A DNA stretch of 64,000 nucleotides from JAAUTT01 sp963846585 (GCA_963846585.1 CAWJWO010000018.1:558001-622000); one strand, 5' to 3'. Counted from the stretch's first letter, positions 52,065-63,874 are shown. The notes: generated from the letters alone by a model not told the origin. Translations and numbers: made by a program.

Positions 52065-52796
52065 ATGCAAGTATTCTTTTTGATTCCGGTATATAATGAA
52101 TCATTGAATTTAGATCTTCTTTTTGAAAATCTCAATAAATATGAAAGTAAAAGAAATAAGTATTTTGTGTTTGTAGATGATCATTCAAAAGATGATACCG
52201 TAATTAAAATAAAAAAACTATTTGCAGGTTATCCTCTGCATATTATAGAAAAAACCAGGAATATTGGGCCGGGTGACTCATTTAATAAAGGATTTGAATG
52301 GATTTTAAACCAATCAAAAGATGACACTGATCTTATAGTAACTATTGAAGGAGATAATACTTCAGATTTAAATATTTTATCACATATGATTGCAATTTCT
52401 GAATTGGGGTACGATCTCGTATTATCCTCAGTATATGCACAAGGTGGAGGATTTGAGAAAACCACTATTATGCGAAAAGTAATATCTTTTGTGGCAAATA
52501 TGCTTTTTAGGGCATTATTAAATACTAAAGTACTAACACTAAGCTCCTTTTACAGAGTTTACAGTATTTCGCTATTAAAAAGGATTAAATCCCATAATAA
52601 TGTAATTATTAAGGAACCCGGATTCATTTGTATGCTTGAAATATTACTTAAAGCGATTAAACAAAATGCAAAAATAATTGAAGTTCCTATGATATTGCGG
52701 TCTCATAATCGAAATGGAAAATCAAAAATGAAAATTTTTAAAAATATGATAAGTTATTTACGATTTTTGCCAAAGGCAAGATTAATAATTAAATAA
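52065..52796 (+). CDS. Glycosyltransferase family 2
   Basis: A 243-residue GT-A enzyme of the DPM1/GtrB-like type. FFLIPVYNESLNLDLLFENL is the nucleotide-binding start, FVFVDDHSKDDT the first acidic motif, TIEGDNTSDL the DxD-like site, and FYRVYSISLLKRI the C-terminal part. The next gene is a polytopic GT-C-like protein, so this enzyme may make the polyprenyl-phosphate sugar that the membrane protein uses. Confidence 0.85.
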   Translation: MQVFFLIPVYNESLNLDLLFENLNKYESKRNKYFVFVDDHSKDDTVIKIKKLFAGYPLHIIEKTRNIGPGDSFNKGFEWILNQSKDDTDLIVTIEGDNTSDLNILSHMIAISELGYDLVLSSVYAQGGGFEKTTIMRKVISFVANMLFRALLNTKVLTLSSFYRVYSISLLKRIKSHNNVIIKEPGFICMLEILLKAIKQNAKIIEVPMILRSHNRNGKSKMKIFKNMISYLRFLPKARLIIK

Positions 52797-54342
52797 ATGC
52801 TAAAAGAAATTATAACAAAATATGAGAAGATATTCCTCTTTGGAATATTAATAATCGCATCATTATTAAGAATTTATTTGGCATGGGTAAAGGAGTTTCA
52901 TGCAGATGAATTATATGGGTTATTATCATCCCAAGGTATATTTCAAAATGGTTTTCCTCATTATCCATCAGGCACTTATGATGAGTTGGGGGGATTATTG
53001 CTTTATATTCAGGCTCCTTTAATTAAAATATTTGGCTATCATGCTTTTATTGCTCGACTACCTGGGTTATTATTTTCAATTTTTAGCTTATACATATTTT
53101 TACTATTTTGGTAAGAACCCTATTTGGAATTATTCCTGCGATTTTATTATTATTATTTTGCTGTATTGACTCTGATTTAATTTTATGGGGAAGTGTTTAT
53201 TCAAAACCATACACTTTAACCCCAGGGTTAATGATATGCATTCTATATTATATAAAACAAGCATGGTGAAAAAGGATTACTGAAAGATTATATTATTAGT
53301 GGTTTATTAATAGTATTAGTCAACATGGATCCATCCTTTAACTGTTTTTTATATTCCTGGATTAATTATAGCATATATTATTTGGCTAAACCGTCTGGTT
53401 TTTAGAAATTTAATAATATTAGGTATAATTTTAACATTTGGTATTGGAGTTGTAATGATTGCGATGTATTTTGGCGATCCGGGCATGTTTATCCATAAAC
53501 CAGGCATAAGTGGCGGAATTGGATTTTTGAAAAATATTATGCTTTCTTTATCAGTTACTTTTTTCAATCCGTCGTTTACAAGTTATCCCTTTACGATTAA
53601 TTTTTCCTTTTCCCATTTTTTATTTTAATTATTGTCCTGTCAGGATATTATCTAAACAATAATATTAAAAAATAATATTGAATTAAGGAATGTTGGAGCA
53701 CTTTTTATGTTTTGCTTTACAAGTACTTTTATATTTAACCTGACTGCCATGTCAGATAATAATTATGAATTACCAATAATACCTGTTTATTATTTACTGG
53801 GAATTTTTAGTGTTTATAAATTATATAAAGGTGAATGGTTTTATATTGACAAAATAATAATTGTGAATAAGTTATATAAGAAAATATCAAAAATTCTATT
53901 GATTATTCTTTTAACCTGTATTGTTGGTTATCCGGCATTTAAGCAATATTATCATAATTCAAAAAATACTAATTGGTTAGACGCATATTCCTATGTGCAT
54001 AACCATATTAAAAAAGGAGATGCTATTTTATGCTCAAACCCTGCAACTTATATTTTTGCGGGAGGTAAGGAATCTTCAATGTATTTTTTTACTGAATATA
54101 AGGGAATAAGTATTAAAATTGAAAATAACAATTACGTGGAAAGATTTTTCTCAAGACCATGGATTACCGATACAGTACAAATTGAAAATATTATTAAGAA
54201 TAATTCAGGGGTCTGGTTTATTAACCACATAAGTTCACAAAAAATGAATTTCCCAACTACATTTGATTTTATCCAATATCATTTTCATTGTTATTTTAAA
54301 AATTCAGAAACTGAAGTATTTTATATACAGAAAAATACATGA
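52797..54342 (+). pseudogene. Polytopic GT-C glycosyltransferase (PMT/ArnT-like), multiple frameshifts
   Basis: The start frame (ASLLRIYLAWVKEFHADELY then GGLLLYIQAPLIKIFGYHAF) is typical of GT39/GT83 membrane transferases with an acidic loop. It stops at 53112. Other frames carry SVYSKPYTLTPGLM, then HPSFTVFYIPGLIIAYIIWL, and the last frame from 53707 gives the C-terminal part (AMSDNNYELPIIPVYYLLGI). At least four indels are needed to rebuild ~510 residues. The last bases overlap the next start by 4 bp. Confidence 0.75.
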
Positions 54343-55291
54343 TCACTAATAAAATAATTTTTATTACCGGTGGTGCGGGATTTATTGCTAACACCTTAAT
54401 AAGCAAATTAATCGGCCAAAACAAAATAATTGTTTACGATAATTTTTGTCGCGATACGTTAAGCGGGAGCCCGTACAATAAACATGAAAACCTTACAATT
54501 ATCAAAGCTGACGTTCTGGATTATAATGCGTTGTTAAAGAGCATGAAAGGGGCAAATATTGTTATCCATGCTGCTGCCATAGCCGGTATTGATACGGTAA
54601 TAAAACATCCGACCCATACCATGCGCGTAAATATGATCGGTACTGCTAATGCACTGGAAGCTGTAAAGGAAAACGGGGTGAAGGACAGGTTTATAGATTT
54701 TTCAACTTCCGAAGTGTTCGGCAGCCGTGCATTTAATTCGAAGGAAGATGATGTTACAACTTCCGGAACAGCCGGCGAAGCACGCTGGACTTATGCGGTG
54801 AGTAAACTCGCCGGCGAACACCTGAGTTTGGCATATTTCAAAGAATTTGGTCTGCCGGTTGTATCAATCCGTCCTTTCAATGTATACGGCCCGGGACAGA
54901 CCGGCGAAGGTGCCATTCAAATATTTATAAAGCGTGCTTTAAAAAATGAAGATATTACCATATATGGAGAAGGAAATCAGATTCGTGCATGGTGTTTTGT
55001 GGATGATTTTGTTGAAGGGTTAATGTGTTGCATCGAAAATCATAAAGCAATTGGCCATTCCTTTAATATTGGCAATGCCCGGGCAGTGGTTACTATTTAT
55101 GGCCTGGCACAAACAGTTTGCAGGGTACTGGGATCATCTTCCAAAATAATATTTAAACCTGCCCTTGTCTGCTGATGTGGAACTTACGGATACCTTCTGT
55201 TGATAAAGCATACGAAATGTTAGGATATAAGGCTAAAACCGACCTCGAAGAAGGTATAATCAAAACGGCAGCATGGCTTCGGACCCAATAA
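54339..55291 (+). pseudogene. NAD-dependent epimerase/dehydratase with 3' frameshifts
   Basis: Extended SDR: IIFITGGAGFIANTLISKLI, FSTSEVFGSRAF and YAVSKLAGEHLS (YxxxK). The first 270 codons are intact. Removing one T at 55165-55166 and the A at 55186 restores the end SADVELRIPSVDKAYEMLGY and a stop at 55289-55291, overlapping the next start. Probably supplies the 4-keto or epimerised sugar for the aminotransferase that follows. Confidence 0.83.
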
Positions 55292-56388
55292 GACTGGCCA
55301 GGCCAAATATTTCGGAAGAGGCAATACAAAAAGTTAATGAAGTGTTGCGTTCCGGGAACCTGGTGCAAGGCGAATATGTTGAAAAATTTGAACTGGCATT
55401 GGCCGGATATCTTGGTTGCAAACATGTAGTGGTTGTTTCGTCAGGTACGGCCGCACTTCATCTGGCACTTATTTCAGCAGGTATTGGATCGGGAGATGAG
55501 GTTATTGTACCTGCATTTACTTTTCCTGCCACAGCCAATGTTGTCGAACTTGTCGGAGCAAAGCCTGTTTTGGTTGATATAACACTTGACGACTTTTGCA
55601 TTGACACTGCCCAAATTGAAGCAGCCATTACCTCAAGAACAAAGGCCATTATGCCGGTACATGAGTTTGGCCAGGCGGCAGATATGAAATCCATCATGGG
55701 TATTGCCCAAAGCCATAATTTAATGGTAATAGAAGATGCAGCCTGTGCTTTGGGAACAGAATACGATGGCAAAAAGGCAGGTACCTTTGGCAAAATGGGA
55801 TGTTTTAGCTTTCATCCGCGAAAAGCTATTACTACCGGCGAAGGCGGAGCAATTATAACAAATGATGCGGATATAGCCAACAAACTGAAATCGCTCCGTA
55901 ACCATGGTATGGTTAAACACGATGGTAATATTAATTTTGAATATGCAGGGTTTAATTACCGGATGACTGATTTTCAGGCTGTTCTTGGTATTGATCAGTT
56001 ACAAAATTTTGATGAATCCATTGAGGCACGGCAATTACAAGCCAAAATGCTAGATGCGGCTTTTGAAAACCATCCACAGATTACAACACCTAAAGTTTTT
56101 ATAAATCGCAGGCATACTTACCAAACATATCATGTGTTAATAAATTCAAGAATAGACAGGGATTTAGTTAAAAATAAATTCAGAGAAAAAAATATTGAAT
56201 CAAATTACGGGGCATATGCGTTGCATATGCTTTCATTTTATAAAAGAAAATATAAATCAGAAGAAAACAAATTCCCTAATGCATTAAATGCATATTTACA
56301 TGGATTGGCATTGCCTTTAGGTGGCCATGTTGATAAATATCAATTAAATAAATTGTCGGATGCAATTATTAATGTTATAGATGATTAG
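55273..56388 (+). CDS. DegT/DnrJ/EryC1/StrS aminotransferase
   Basis: A PLP-dependent sugar aminotransferase of 371 residues acting on a nucleotide 4- or 3-keto sugar. SSGTAALHLALISAGI is the phosphate-binding loop; MVIEDAACALG holds Asp155 (pyridine N contact); SFHPRKAITTGEGG holds Lys184 (Schiff base). The GNAT gene that follows with an 8-bp overlap would acetylate the new amino group, making an N-acylated amino sugar. Confidence 0.92.
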   Translation: MASDPIRLARPNISEEAIQKVNEVLRSGNLVQGEYVEKFELALAGYLGCKHVVVVSSGTAALHLALISAGIGSGDEVIVPAFTFPATANVVELVGAKPVLVDITLDDFCIDTAQIEAAITSRTKAIMPVHEFGQAADMKSIMGIAQSHNLMVIEDAACALGTEYDGKKAGTFGKMGCFSFHPRKAITTGEGGAIITNDADIANKLKSLRNHGMVKHDGNINFEYAGFNYRMTDFQAVLGIDQLQNFDESIEARQLQAKMLDAAFENHPQITTPKVFINRRHTYQTYHVLINSRIDRDLVKNKFREKNIESNYGAYALHMLSFYKRKYKSEENKFPNALNAYLHGLALPLGGHVDKYQLNKLSDAIINVIDD

Positions 56389-57349
56389 TATTTCGGATCA
56401 AATAACTTTAACGGAATATAATATTATTACATCTGAATTATATAATAAATCTAATAAATTCAATAACTGGCCAAATACTTCTTTAGTAAATATATCAAAT
56501 GTTATTTACCTTGATTTTATAAAATGCTTTAATAAACTGATCATTAAAGAAGAAAATAAAGTTATCCTGGTTTTTTCGATTGAAAAGTTAGATTGGGATT
56601 CTGATTATTTCGGCTTTAATTGTGCAAGGATTACTAACTTTATTATTTCTGACAATATTGACAAAAGTTTAAGCGAAAATTTGAATGATTTGGTTTTAAA
56701 ATTTATTGATGATTTTGTAACCAAAAATAATATCAGGTTTATTTCAGCTGATATTGATTCATGGCAAAATTCTACAAGCCAAATTATTCAAAATTATGGC
56801 TTCAGGTACATTTTGACCTGGTTAGATGGTTTTATCCCAACAAAAAATCTGTTACAATCAATAGAACTTCCTAAAGGCCATAGTTTTGGAGAAGTAACAC
56901 AAACTGATATTGAGTATTTTAAATACATCAGTAATAACCAGTATTTCAAAGGTGGCAGATTTTACCTTGATGAGAATATTTCTCCGGCCTTAGCCGGACA
57001 ATTATATTCAACTCTAATTGATTATTCATTTACTAATGATGATATACTAATTAAATATGTAATAAATAATAACCCGGTTGGAATCTTCATTTGTAAAAAA
57101 ATAGTCAATTATTCTTTATTTAATAATTTAAAAGTCGCAGCATTACGATTTTTATTGGTTGACGATAAATACAGAAACCTTAAAATCGGTAAGCAATTAT
57201 TTAATGCAACTCTATATTATTTAAAGGATAAAGCCGATATAATCACTACAGGCCTGGAAATACATAATATTAAATCGTTAAATTTGCATTCAGATTTAAA
57301 CTTTAATTTTAATTATACTCATAATGCATTTCATAAATGGTATAATTAG
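56381..57349 (+). CDS. GNAT-family acyltransferase (WecD-like)
   Basis: A 322-residue protein similar in layout to dTDP-fucosamine acetyltransferases: KLDWDSDYFGFNCARI is the WecD-type N-terminal motif, and AALRFLLVDDKYRNLKIGKQ (about 260-279) the acetyl-CoA-binding beta4-alpha3 region, followed by EIHNIKSLNLHSDLNF. It overlaps the aminotransferase gene by 8 bp. Expected to N-acylate the 4-amino sugar. Confidence 0.85.
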   Translation: MISISDQITLTEYNIITSELYNKSNKFNNWPNTSLVNISNVIYLDFIKCFNKLIIKEENKVILVFSIEKLDWDSDYFGFNCARITNFIISDNIDKSLSENLNDLVLKFIDDFVTKNNIRFISADIDSWQNSTSQIIQNYGFRYILTWLDGFIPTKNLLQSIELPKGHSFGEVTQTDIEYFKYISNNQYFKGGRFYLDENISPALAGQLYSTLIDYSFTNDDILIKYVINNNPVGIFICKKIVNYSLFNNLKVAALRFLLVDDKYRNLKIGKQLFNATLYYLKDKADIITTGLEIHNIKSLNLHSDLNFNFNYTHNAFHKWYN

Positions 57350-57460
57350 TTTATTTACATTAAAATAATATATTGACCAAAATAACATGCTGAATTAATA
57401 TTTTTATTATTGTTGCTTTAACTGTATTGATCCAAATACTTAACAAAGTCACTGTTATTT

Positions 57461-58941
57461 TTGCAATTCAGGCTAATTGCGCCTTCTTATGACCATTATT
57501 ATCATTTAAACCTTATTAAGGGCATTGAACAAAAAAAACATAGATTTCTAAATAATACTCCTACATATATAGCCGAAAGGAATTTTTTTTATCCACAACT
57601 ATATCATTGGATATTATCATTTTTCGGTTCTAGCTGGTCAAATAAATATTTCGTGGGCATTAACCAATTTATAAGCTTTACAACTACACTTTCCGTTCTT
57701 TTTTTTTCTGCTTATATAAGGAATAATTTTTATCCGGCAATTCCTTTTCTTCCTTTCATAGTTTCGGTGGGTATTGTATACTGGATAACTCCATTCAGTT
57801 ATTATATATGGAATGCAAAAAATTGCGGCATAAGTGTGCGTGGTTTTGGCTTATTGCTTGGATTTTGGTACTTGTTTTGCATTGTATTATTTGTTTTACA
57901 TAACAATATTGGCATTTATTTTGCCCTTATAATATTGGCAAGCTAATATTATTATCAAGCCAGTTTGCTTTTCAATTTGTATTATTTTCTGCCTCTATTT
58001 TTCTCACTTTTTAACTTTAATATTTGGTTATTTTTCCCTCCATTTTTTGCCGTTTAATTATATTGGTTTTTATTACCAAAACAGGCATTATCATATTTAA
58101 ATGGACAGTATTATCATAAAAAAATTTGGCTTTATATTTGTCTGAAATGTTACTGAAAAAATTCCGTTATAGCATTTGGCATGATTTGGTTTATGATATT
58201 TGGAAGAAAAAGGATATAAAATATATGCTTAATAATTCCGTAATATCGATTTTAGTAGGTATTCCGGCATTATTGTTTTCTAAAGTCATAATATGCTGGA
58301 ATTTTTTTTATCATAATGAATCAGTAATTTCTATTGAAAAAATAATTGGGTTACAGATTATAGTTTGTTTGTTAGTTTTTATTTTGACCTCCTTCCGGAA
58401 AACCCGTTTTTTAGGCGAACCCGAAAGATATGCTGAATTTATTATCCCTTTTGTTTCAATTTTACTGGTATTGGTTGCATGGAATCACTTTTGGATAATA
58501 CTTATTGTTTTATCCTTTTCCTTTAGCATAATAGTTTATCATTTTGCCCTGTTTGGTTTTAACGAATTCAAAACACCTGATTACATTTTAACTTTAAAAA
58601 ATATTATTGAACAAACAGTTGCAAGAGATGAATACCGGATTTTTTCAAACAATACCTCCTTACTTAATTATTTTATTAACGATTTAAGGTTTAAAATTCT
58701 ACAGCCCGATATTAGTTATGATTATACAGGCCGGTTTCATTTTAAAGAAATTTTCCCGGACGAGTATTTTAAAGTATCACCATCAGTTATTATACCATTG
58801 ATTAATGATTTTAATATCGATTGGTTCGTCCTCGATATAAATTTTTTAAGCGAAGAATTTTTTCTCCCTATCAATAACAATACTCTGACAAAAGTTGCTG
58901 AAAGTGGCAATCTGATATTATATAAATTTAGTAATGCCTAA
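57461..58941 (+). pseudogene. Polytopic membrane protein of the polysaccharide locus, frameshifted
   Basis: Open frames 57461-57946 and 58126-58941 carry alternating hydrophobic segments: SYDHYYHLNLIKGIEQKKHR in the first loop, FLGEPERYAEFIIPFVSILL later, and a soluble ~130-residue end (FEEIFPDEYFKVSPS-like FKEIFPDEYFKVSPS). The layout resembles GT-C glycosyltransferases or polymerases. Frame changes near 57943 and 58100, and probably another upstream of 57461 where hydrophobic codons continue in another frame. Function not identified. Confidence 0.65.
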
Positions 58942-59824
58942 AGTCAGTATTATTATCCCATGTTACAACCAGGCCATTTATCTTCACCGATGCAATCGAA
59001 AGTATTCTGGCCCAAGCTTTTTCCGATTGGGAATTCATAATTGTTAATGACGGCAGTACTGATAACACAGAAGAAATAGCTTACAATACAGCAAACTGGA
59101 TAATAGGATTATATATCATAGAAAAGAAAACACCGGCCTGGCCGATACCCGCAATAAAGGAATTGCAGTTTCTACAGGGGAATATATTTTACCTTTGGAT
59201 TCGGATGATAAAATCGGTCCTGATTATTTAAGTAAAGCTGTTAAAATATTGGATTCCCGATCCGATGTTAAAATTGTATTTGCAGAAGCGGAATACTTTG
59301 GAGATAAGCAGGGACCAATGGAATTATATTATAACCGCCGCGATATGAATGAGTTTACCGTTGACCATATCCTTTTATCCAACTTTGTTTATTGTGCCTG
59401 TTTATACAGGCGAATTGACTATGAACAGGCAGGAGGTTATAACATAAATATGAAATACGGATGGGAAGACTGGGACTTTTTATTGTCAATGCTCTCTAAT
59501 GGAGGCATTATTTACAAATTACCTGATGTTCATTTTTATTATCGCGTCCGGAATCAATCAATGCTAAATACCTTAGATATTGAAAAAAAAGAAAAATTGT
59601 TGCTTCAGCTTTATACAAATCATCAAATTCTATATAATAAATTGTTTAGCAATCCAATAACACTTTATAAACAAAAAATTGAAACAGAAAGACAACTTCA
59701 ACTTATAAAGAATTCGCGAACTTATAAGCTATCTAATAAATTAAGCTTTATTTTTAATATCATTAGAAAAGCCGGATTTCCAAGAATACCAAATAAATTG
59801 AATCATATTATTTTAATATTTTAA
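58934..59824 (+). pseudogene. Glycosyltransferase family 2, two compensating indels
   Basis: MPKVSIIIPCYNQAIYL starts the GT-A fold at 58934. One extra C near 58985 and one missing base near 59086 put the piece DAIESILAQAFSDWEFIIVN, DGSTDNTEE in another frame; afterwards YILPLDSDDKIGPDYL (DxD region) and YGWEDWDFLLSML return to the original frame. The repaired protein is ~297 residues, with a C-terminal extension rich in Lys/Leu. Confidence 0.82.
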
Positions 59825-59913
59825 TATTGAAAGCTCCAAGATTATATATCGCAAACACTAATGAAAATATACCCTGGAATTTTCATCCCGCCTTATACTA
59901 AAATTATTTACGG

Positions 59914-61054
59914 ATGAAAATTGCCTTTATAAGTACATTATCACACGCACATTGGGGAGGATCGGAAGAATTATGGCAGAAAACTGCTTTATATGCATTA
60001 AATGAAGGTCATCAGGTACATGTTATGGTTTACAAATGGGATTATGATCATCCTAAAATAATTCAATTAAAATTAAAAAATGCTTCTGTTGGTTATATAA
60101 AAAGAATAAAGCCAGGAGATAATTTATTTGAAAAAATTAAGATTTACTTAAATAGAAAAATAAATAGACGCATTGCTGAATTTAAAGCCCTGAAAAAATT
60201 TAAACCCGATATAATATGTATTAGTCAGGGCGGTACGTTTGATGTTGCCTATAACGATAATTCCGATTTAAGATATTACATCAAATTAATGCAATGTCCG
60301 TATTTCTTAATATGTCAAAATAATGCTGACGTCGGATATGTTCCGGAAATCCAATACAAAAACGGCTATTCAATTATTTAAACATTCAACATCAGTTATT
60401 TTTGTTAGCCTGCGAAATTTAGAAGTTGCCGAAAGGCAACTATGTCAAAAACTTATTAATGCGAAAGTATTATCAAACCCTGTTAATTTAAACAATCCTA
60501 ACATCCTGGATTATCCTGAATCAAACATTATTAATTTTGGAATAGTTGCTTCACTAACTTGTTCACACAAAGGACAAGATTTTTTATTTCAAATATTATC
60601 ATCAGAAAAATGGCTTAATAGAAATTGGATACTAAACCTTTATGGTATAGGGCCTGATGAGAATTATCTAAAACAACTGGCATTATATTATCAAATACAT
60701 GACAGGGTTTTCTTTTATGGCCATATAGATGATATTGAATCAGTATGGCTAAAAAATCATATATTTCTATTACCTTCTTTAGGAGAAGGAACGCCGCTGG
60801 CATTGGTAGAGGCCTCATTATCTGGCCGGCCGGCGGTAGTAACCGATGTTGGAGGAAATGAAACAATTACAATTGATAACGAAACCGGGTTTTTATGCTC
60901 TGCCCCAACTGTAAAGCTTTTTGATGATACTCTCGAACGGGCATGGAATAATAAACACGAGTGGAAGGAAATGGGAGAAAAAGCATTTTATAATGCAATT
61001 AATAAAATTGACCTTACACCTGATAAAACTCTTTTAGAATTACTAACAAACTAA
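59914..61054 (+). pseudogene. Glycosyltransferase family 4, frameshifted
   Basis: MKIAFISTLSHAHWGGSEEL is the GT4 start with its glycine loop; the second frame has VASLTCSHKGQDFLFQIL and EGTPLALVEASLSGRPAVVT, the donor site. The frames join if one A is removed from the AAAAA at 60358-60362 (EIQYKTAIQLFKHSTSVI). The repaired protein has ~380 residues, normal for the family. Confidence 0.85.
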
Positions 61055-61125
61055 ATTTACGGATAGCCTGTATAAGTTATGTTCGATAGTGTAAGATTTG
61101 CACAATCCATGATAACCTTTATAAT

Positions 61126-61251
61126 AATCCTTCAAAACGTTATGAGCTATGACTTAATGCACGTAAACATTTATTAGAAACTTATAATTCAACTAGTAGT
61201 GAGAATAGGATTATTAAATTTTATAATAATCCAATAACCGATGCAACTTAG
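61126..61251 (+). pseudogene. Remnant of a glycosyltransferase 3' end
   Basis: The frame NPSKRYEL-stop-LNARKHLLETYNSTSSENRI, IKFYNNPITDAT, stop, has the look of a GT4 C-terminal helix (LGxNARKHLLExY). An in-frame TGA interrupts it and the rest is absent. Confidence 0.45.
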
Positions 61252-61280
61252 TGATTTTTATAAATGAACTCAATTTTTGG

Positions 61281-62693
61281 ATGATAATGAAAAGTATTAT
61301 TAAATATATTTGTTCTATCAATCAATTGATTCAAAATAAGAAAGAAATTATACCAATTATTCTACTATTTTTATTAATAGTCCCTTTTATAATACTATCT
61401 ATATATAATAATCCAACTTCCGATGATTTCTGTGATACATTTCTTGTTAAAAAATTTGGTTTCCTTAATTCACAAATAAAATGGTATAACGATTATACCG
61501 GTCGTTATTTTTCAACTGCATTATTAAGCATTTACCCTTTATTTGGAAATTGGTTGATTACATATAAAGTGCTGCCAATAATAATTTATTCATTGCTATT
61601 TTTTAGTATAATATTTACATTTAGAAATGTTTTTAATAAATCTATTCCTTCAATAATAATTTGTTTAATTTCACTGGTATTGCTTAATTTATACATTTAT
61701 AAAATACCTGATATTTGTCAGGCATTCTATTGGGTACCTTCAGCATTAGCTTATCAATTCCCAAATGCAGCTATGCTAATTTTATTTTCATTAATTACAA
61801 AAAAAACAATTAATTTTTTAAACCTATTAATTATTTGTTTTTTACTTATTATAATTATCGGTTCAAATGAAACTCATATGTTATTTGCTGATATTCTGAT
61901 TGGTTTTATTTTCTTATATCAAATAATTAAATATAAAAAAATTGATTGGAAATATTTCCTTTTTTTTGTTGTGACTTTAGCCAGTTCGGCTCTGGTAGTT
62001 ATAGCACCTGGAAATTCTAACAGAGCTGATCTCTATAAACATAATTTAGAATTTATGAATTCTCTATTCAATTCTTTTAAGTATTGTAATCTCAGTATAA
62101 TTAATTGGTTTCCATTGGTACTATTAATGATATTAATTGTTATGTTATATAAAAATAAAATATTGGATATGTTCAAAGATTCTAAATTAATAATTTTAAC
62201 TAAAGTTAACCCATTTATAATTATTTTAACAACTTATATTTTAACTACATTGACCTTTTTCCCTTCATTATATTTTGGTGGATATTTGCAGACCCGGGTA
62301 TTCAATTTAGCTTACTTTATTTTCTTTTTTGGCTGGATAGCTTTTATGTTTTCATTAATTTATAATAAATTTATTATAGGTATAAGAATTAACATTTTAA
62401 CAAAATATTCCACTTACATTACTTATTTATTAATAATACTTTTTTTTATTTATCCTAATAACCATAGAAATGCATTTTCTGATTTGTTAAGAGGACGAGC
62501 ATATAAATATAATATTGAATTTAAAAATAGGATTTCAACTATTGAAAAAAGTAATTCTGATACTTGCTACGTTAATAAAATAATTAACAGGCCAGTGACT
62601 ATATTTTATGCTGACGAATTAATACCTAACCAAGCTGGTTGTGAGGGTTGTATGCAATCCTATTTTAATAAAAAAGCAATAATAGTTAAATAG
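61281..62693 (+). CDS. Polytopic membrane protein (DUF6056-like)
   Basis: About 470 residues with some ten hydrophobic segments. NPTSDDFCDTFLVKKFGF is an acidic first loop, YNDYTGRYFSTALLS the next conserved motif and GSNETHMLFADILIGF a later one; this combination fits the DUF6056 family of putative GT-C-like sugar transferases or modifiers. The ATG at 61281 is chosen (61287 also possible); the GTG at 61251 overlaps a gene remnant. Confidence 0.72.
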   Translation: MIMKSIIKYICSINQLIQNKKEIIPIILLFLLIVPFIILSIYNNPTSDDFCDTFLVKKFGFLNSQIKWYNDYTGRYFSTALLSIYPLFGNWLITYKVLPIIIYSLLFFSIIFTFRNVFNKSIPSIIICLISLVLLNLYIYKIPDICQAFYWVPSALAYQFPNAAMLILFSLITKKTINFLNLLIICFLLIIIIGSNETHMLFADILIGFIFLYQIIKYKKIDWKYFLFFVVTLASSALVVIAPGNSNRADLYKHNLEFMNSLFNSFKYCNLSIINWFPLVLLMILIVMLYKNKILDMFKDSKLIILTKVNPFIIILTTYILTTLTFFPSLYFGGYLQTRVFNLAYFIFFFGWIAFMFSLIYNKFIIGIRINILTKYSTYITYLLIILFFIYPNNHRNAFSDLLRGRAYKYNIEFKNRISTIEKSNSDTCYVNKIINRPVTIFYADELIPNQAGCEGCMQSYFNKKAIIVK

Positions 62694-62700
62694 CGTAATA

Positions 62701-63864
62701 ATGAAATGCATAATATGTGGCCAGCCTGTTAAGTCGTATTCAATAATTAATTCACCAATTTCGGGTTATAGATGTAGATCAGTATCAGAAAGCTTAAATG
62801 AACCAAAGTTCAACCTTTCTTTACAATTTTGTGAAAATTGCACTTTTACATTTTATCCACGTTATAAGGAAGCATTTCAGGTGCTGGATAAATTATATTC
62901 CGGCCACACTTCAACCTATTATAATACTCCGCAGTTGATGAATTACTTAAACAATTTTGTTAGTAATATCATTGAAAAAAACAAGTTGTGCTCACAAAGT
63001 AAGGTTTTGGAAATAGGTTGCAATGATGGTAAATTGTTAAATAAATTCCGGCAACTATCAGGATGTGAAATTTTAGGCGTTGAACCTTCAAAAATGTTTT
63101 CCGTAACCTGGAAGGAATATAATTTAACTGTATTGAATAATTACTTTGATTCCGACCTCGTAGCAAAAAACTTAAATAATATAAAATTTGATGTAATAAC
63201 TTTCCGGCATGTACTGGAACATATTCCTGATCCACTCGATTTTATTAAGTCAGTAGCGTCCATAATGTATGATAGAACTTTATTGGTTATAGAAGTTCCC
63301 TATTTTGTCTCTGTAATAGCAAAGCGACGGGTTGAAAATATTAGTTATTCACATTTGAATTATTTTACAATACGATCTATCAATGAAATTATATCAAAAT
63401 TTTCCCTGGGAATTGAAAGTGTTGATTTGGTGGAAACTGATGGAGGTTCTATTGTTTTTTACATTAGAAAAAACATAACCACCAATGCTTCCTTACTTGA
63501 TAATTTAAGAACTGCCCATTTAGACGAATTCCTTAATTATATTGATAAATCAAAAGAACGAATACAAAAATTACTTTCAGGTTATTCACAAAATGAAATC
63601 GTCGGATATGGGGCCGGGGCAAAAGGTTCTCATTTATTATATCTGTTTAACCTGCATAATTATATTAAAATAATTGTAGATGACACACCTGGTTATGAAA
63701 ATAAATATATTCCAGGCACAAATGTTATAATCAAATCAAATTCATATCTGGATAATAAAGAATTAAAAGCAATCATAAACCTTGCACCAACTCATAGTGA
63801 AGCAATAAAAAACAGTATCCCTGGTCATTTTAAATTTATTAATATAATTGAAGGTGAAAATTAA
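62701..63864 (+). CDS. SAM-dependent sugar C-methyltransferase with zinc-binding N-terminus
   Basis: A 387-residue three-domain protein. Cysteines in KCIICGQPV and QFCENCTFTFYP form the N-terminal zinc module; VLEIGCNDGKLLNKF (~102-116) is SAM motif I and FRHVLEHIPDPLDFIKSV follows; the C-terminal ~150 residues with IVGYGAGAKGSHLLYLFN are the Methyltransf_14 Rossmann-like domain. This order is that of TylCIII/NDP-hexose C-3 methyltransferases, which act on a nucleotide keto-sugar, so a branched sugar may be part of the polymer. Confidence 0.88.
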   Translation: MKCIICGQPVKSYSIINSPISGYRCRSVSESLNEPKFNLSLQFCENCTFTFYPRYKEAFQVLDKLYSGHTSTYYNTPQLMNYLNNFVSNIIEKNKLCSQSKVLEIGCNDGKLLNKFRQLSGCEILGVEPSKMFSVTWKEYNLTVLNNYFDSDLVAKNLNNIKFDVITFRHVLEHIPDPLDFIKSVASIMYDRTLLVIEVPYFVSVIAKRRVENISYSHLNYFTIRSINEIISKFSLGIESVDLVETDGGSIVFYIRKNITTNASLLDNLRTAHLDEFLNYIDKSKERIQKLLSGYSQNEIVGYGAGAKGSHLLYLFNLHNYIKIIVDDTPGYENKYIPGTNVIIKSNSYLDNKELKAIINLAPTHSEAIKNSIPGHFKFINIIEGEN

Positions 63865-63874
63865 AATTTTTTAA

